From the NCBI GenBank assembly GCA_002683195.1, contig NYSW01000082.1:8438-22914 (forward strand): a DNA stretch of 14,477 nucleotides. The letters are read 5' to 3'. Shown here in pieces: positions 13,050 through 14,477 of the stretch. The translations under genes were made by a program, and so were the position numbers. Source of the DNA: Phycisphaerae bacterium (GTDB lineage Bacteria > Planctomycetota > Phycisphaerae > Phycisphaerales > SM1A02). Below the pieces are notes generated by a model. That model was given only the letters and a program-made list of their open reading frames with translations, made no database searches and was not told the DNA's origin. The stretch's first letter is position 1. Each line of letters opens with the position of its first letter.

Positions 13050-14477
13050 ATGCAGAACCGCTTCGGTTTCAAGGACTTCGTGATTCTCGCGGTCGTCTTC
13101 ATCGTGGGTGTCCTCGTGGCACTCCAGATGCAACAGACGGATCGCGCCTGGGCTCGAATCGGTGATATTCAGGCGAAGATGACGGAGATCGAGAAGCAGT
13201 TCGCTTCCGGTGGCAATGACGATCTCCGCCGCGAAATCAGCGAGCTGAAGACCGCGATCGCCAACCGCCCGATCAATATCAATCTGGGCGGTGTTTCAGC
13301 GGGCGACGTCTCGGTCGGGTCGTCTGACCCGATGGGAACCGAACCGGCGAGTGGACAAACCGAAAAAGCGACGGATGAATCCTGGGCCCGCCCCGGCGTC
13401 GCGATCGCTCGGCAGGACTCGACGGGTTTCACAAGCAATCCTGATCTGGTGCCGGGTTTCCAGGAAGGCGGAGAGTTCACGGAGATCTTCGGTGCTCGAA
13501 TGCCGAGAATCACGCCGTACCTCTCGGGTGACGTCTACAGCCGCCGGGTCCTCGACCAGGTGGTCGAACCCCTGGGTTCCTACGATCCCGAGACCCTGCA
13601 GATCAAGGGGGTGCTCGCGGATGCGTGGCAGTTCGATCCCGACGGCATGTGGCTTCGAGTCCATCTGGATCCGCGAGCGATCTTCAGTGACGGGATGCCG
13701 GTCACGGCTGAAGACATCCGCTGGACGGTCGAGGATTTCATCAAGAACACGCGGATCGAGGCCGAGCGGAGCCGTTCGACGCTCGACATGATCGAGGCGG
13801 TGGAGGTCATCAACGACCGCACGGTCGAATTCGTATTCAACAAGGCGGTCTTCACCAACCTCGACTACACGCTCGGCATCTACGTGCTTCCCAAGCACAT
13901 CTATGCACCGCTTGAAGAATCGGTGATCAATCAATCCACGGGCCTGCTGGTCGGCTCCGGGCCGTTCCGACTCGAGGTGATGGACGTCGACAACCAGTGG
14001 TCACCGGGCGAAGACGTGGTGATCGTTCGCAACGAACGGTATTGGCGTGATCAGAAGCCGGCGCTCGAAAGCATGCGATTCAAGGTGATCACCGAACCCA
14101 CCGCGGCGCTGGTTGGCTTCCGGAACGGTGACGGAGACATGTTGACGCCTTCGTCGACCCAGTATTCCAAACTCCGGAAGGACGCCGATTTCCTTCAGAA
14201 AAGCGCGATCTACAAGTGGGTGAACATGAGATCCGGGTATTCGTTCATCGGCTGGCAGTGCGGCCGACGAGGCGGACCGCCGGATGGCACCTGGACCCCG
14301 TTCCACGATCAGCGGGTTCGTCGGGCGATGACGATGATCCTCGACCGTGAGCAGATGATCCGCAGCATCTGGGCCGGAGTCGGCGTGGTCTCGACCGGGC
14401 CGAACAGCCCGAGTTCCCCGAGTTCCAACCCCGACATCACCCCCTGGCCCTACGACCTTGCGGGAGCGAAGGCCCTG
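13050..14477 (+). CDS. ABC transporter substrate-binding protein, family 5, membrane-anchored (partial, C-terminus outside window)
   Basis: The first 476 residues are present and the frame is open at the right edge. Residues 9-27 form an uninterrupted hydrophobic helix without a lipobox or clear signal peptidase I site, so it is likely a membrane anchor. Residues 30-72 have a coiled-coil pattern (IGDIQAKMTEIEKQF, then REISELKTAIANR). A Gly/Ser/Thr-rich linker follows to about 130. The family-5 binding domain starts near 145: VEPLGSYDPETLQIKGVLADAW, FSDGMPVTAEDIRWTVEDF, VIVRNERYWRD and RRAMTMILDREQMI are all typical of peptide-binding DppA/OppA relatives. The ATG at 13050 has a weak GGA-containing site. 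It follows the permease by 56 nt and should serve the same importer. Confidence 0.9.
   Translation, partial: MQNRFGFKDFVILAVVFIVGVLVALQMQQTDRAWARIGDIQAKMTEIEKQFASGGNDDLRREISELKTAIANRPININLGGVSAGDVSVGSSDPMGTEPASGQTEKATDESWARPGVAIARQDSTGFTSNPDLVPGFQEGGEFTEIFGARMPRITPYLSGDVYSRRVLDQVVEPLGSYDPETLQIKGVLADAWQFDPDGMWLRVHLDPRAIFSDGMPVTAEDIRWTVEDFIKNTRIEAERSRSTLDMIEAVEVINDRTVEFVFNKAVFTNLDYTLGIYVLPKHIYAPLEESVINQSTGLLVGSGPFRLEVMDVDNQWSPGEDVVIVRNERYWRDQKPALESMRFKVITEPTAALVGFRNGDGDMLTPSSTQYSKLRKDADFLQKSAIYKWVNMRSGYSFIGWQCGRRGGPPDGTWTPFHDQRVRRAMTMILDREQMIRSIWAGVGVVSTGPNSPSSPSSNPDITPWPYDLAGAKAL

Noticed and set aside
1..14477. Searched for tRNA, rRNA, CRISPR arrays, transposases and attachment sites
   Set aside because: No convincing cloverleaf, rRNA core motif, spaced repeats or transposase/integrase motifs were seen; a covariance-model scan would be needed to exclude small RNAs.

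Overview
The window looks like a chromosomal stretch of a planctomycete, most likely class Phycisphaerae. This is inferred from several things: tandem prepilin-like proteins beginning MRKR-x-GFTL, a PknB-type kinase with DLG in place of DFG, an HU protein with an N-terminal extension, and an ECF sigma factor followed by a membrane-bound putative anti-sigma factor. GC content is high and many genes overlap or nearly touch. I saw no mobile elements, CRISPR array, rRNA or tRNA.

Layout. Positions 1-1666 (minus strand) hold two tandem paralogous prepilin-type proteins; the downstream copy runs off the left edge. A 915-base region without a convincing gene (1667-2581) follows and contains several dyad symmetries. 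A RidA/YjgF-family gene (plus, 2582-3046) converges on a tail-anchored Ser/Thr kinase (minus, 3080-4381) that carries an MshEN-like N-terminal domain. The kinase is divergent from a Maf nucleotide pyrophosphatase (4482-5168); the short divergent region holds two inverted repeats and a TTGACA promoter candidate. Maf overlaps a small three-helix membrane protein by 1 nt, and bifunctional HldE (ADP-heptose synthesis for LPS) follows 38 nt later.

A small lipoprotein (7256-7633) comes next. It is followed by a self-contained HU gene (7867-8241) with its own promoter, a potentially structured leader and a terminator, and then by the replicative helicase DnaB (8342-9853).

The right third (9917-14477) is the most interesting part. 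An ECF-type sigma factor, an unannotated 41-codon ORF, a single-pass putative anti-sigma factor, an exported helix-rich protein and a DppC/OppC-type ABC permease are chained by 1-4 nt start/stop overlaps. A family-5 solute-binding protein follows; it appears to be held to the membrane by an N-terminal helix and coiled-coil stalk, and it runs off the right edge. A perfect 10-bp inverted repeat spans the permease stop codon. My reading, which is inference, is that an envelope-sensing sigma module is translationally coupled to part of a peptide-type importer. The partner permease and the ATPases would have to lie beyond the window.
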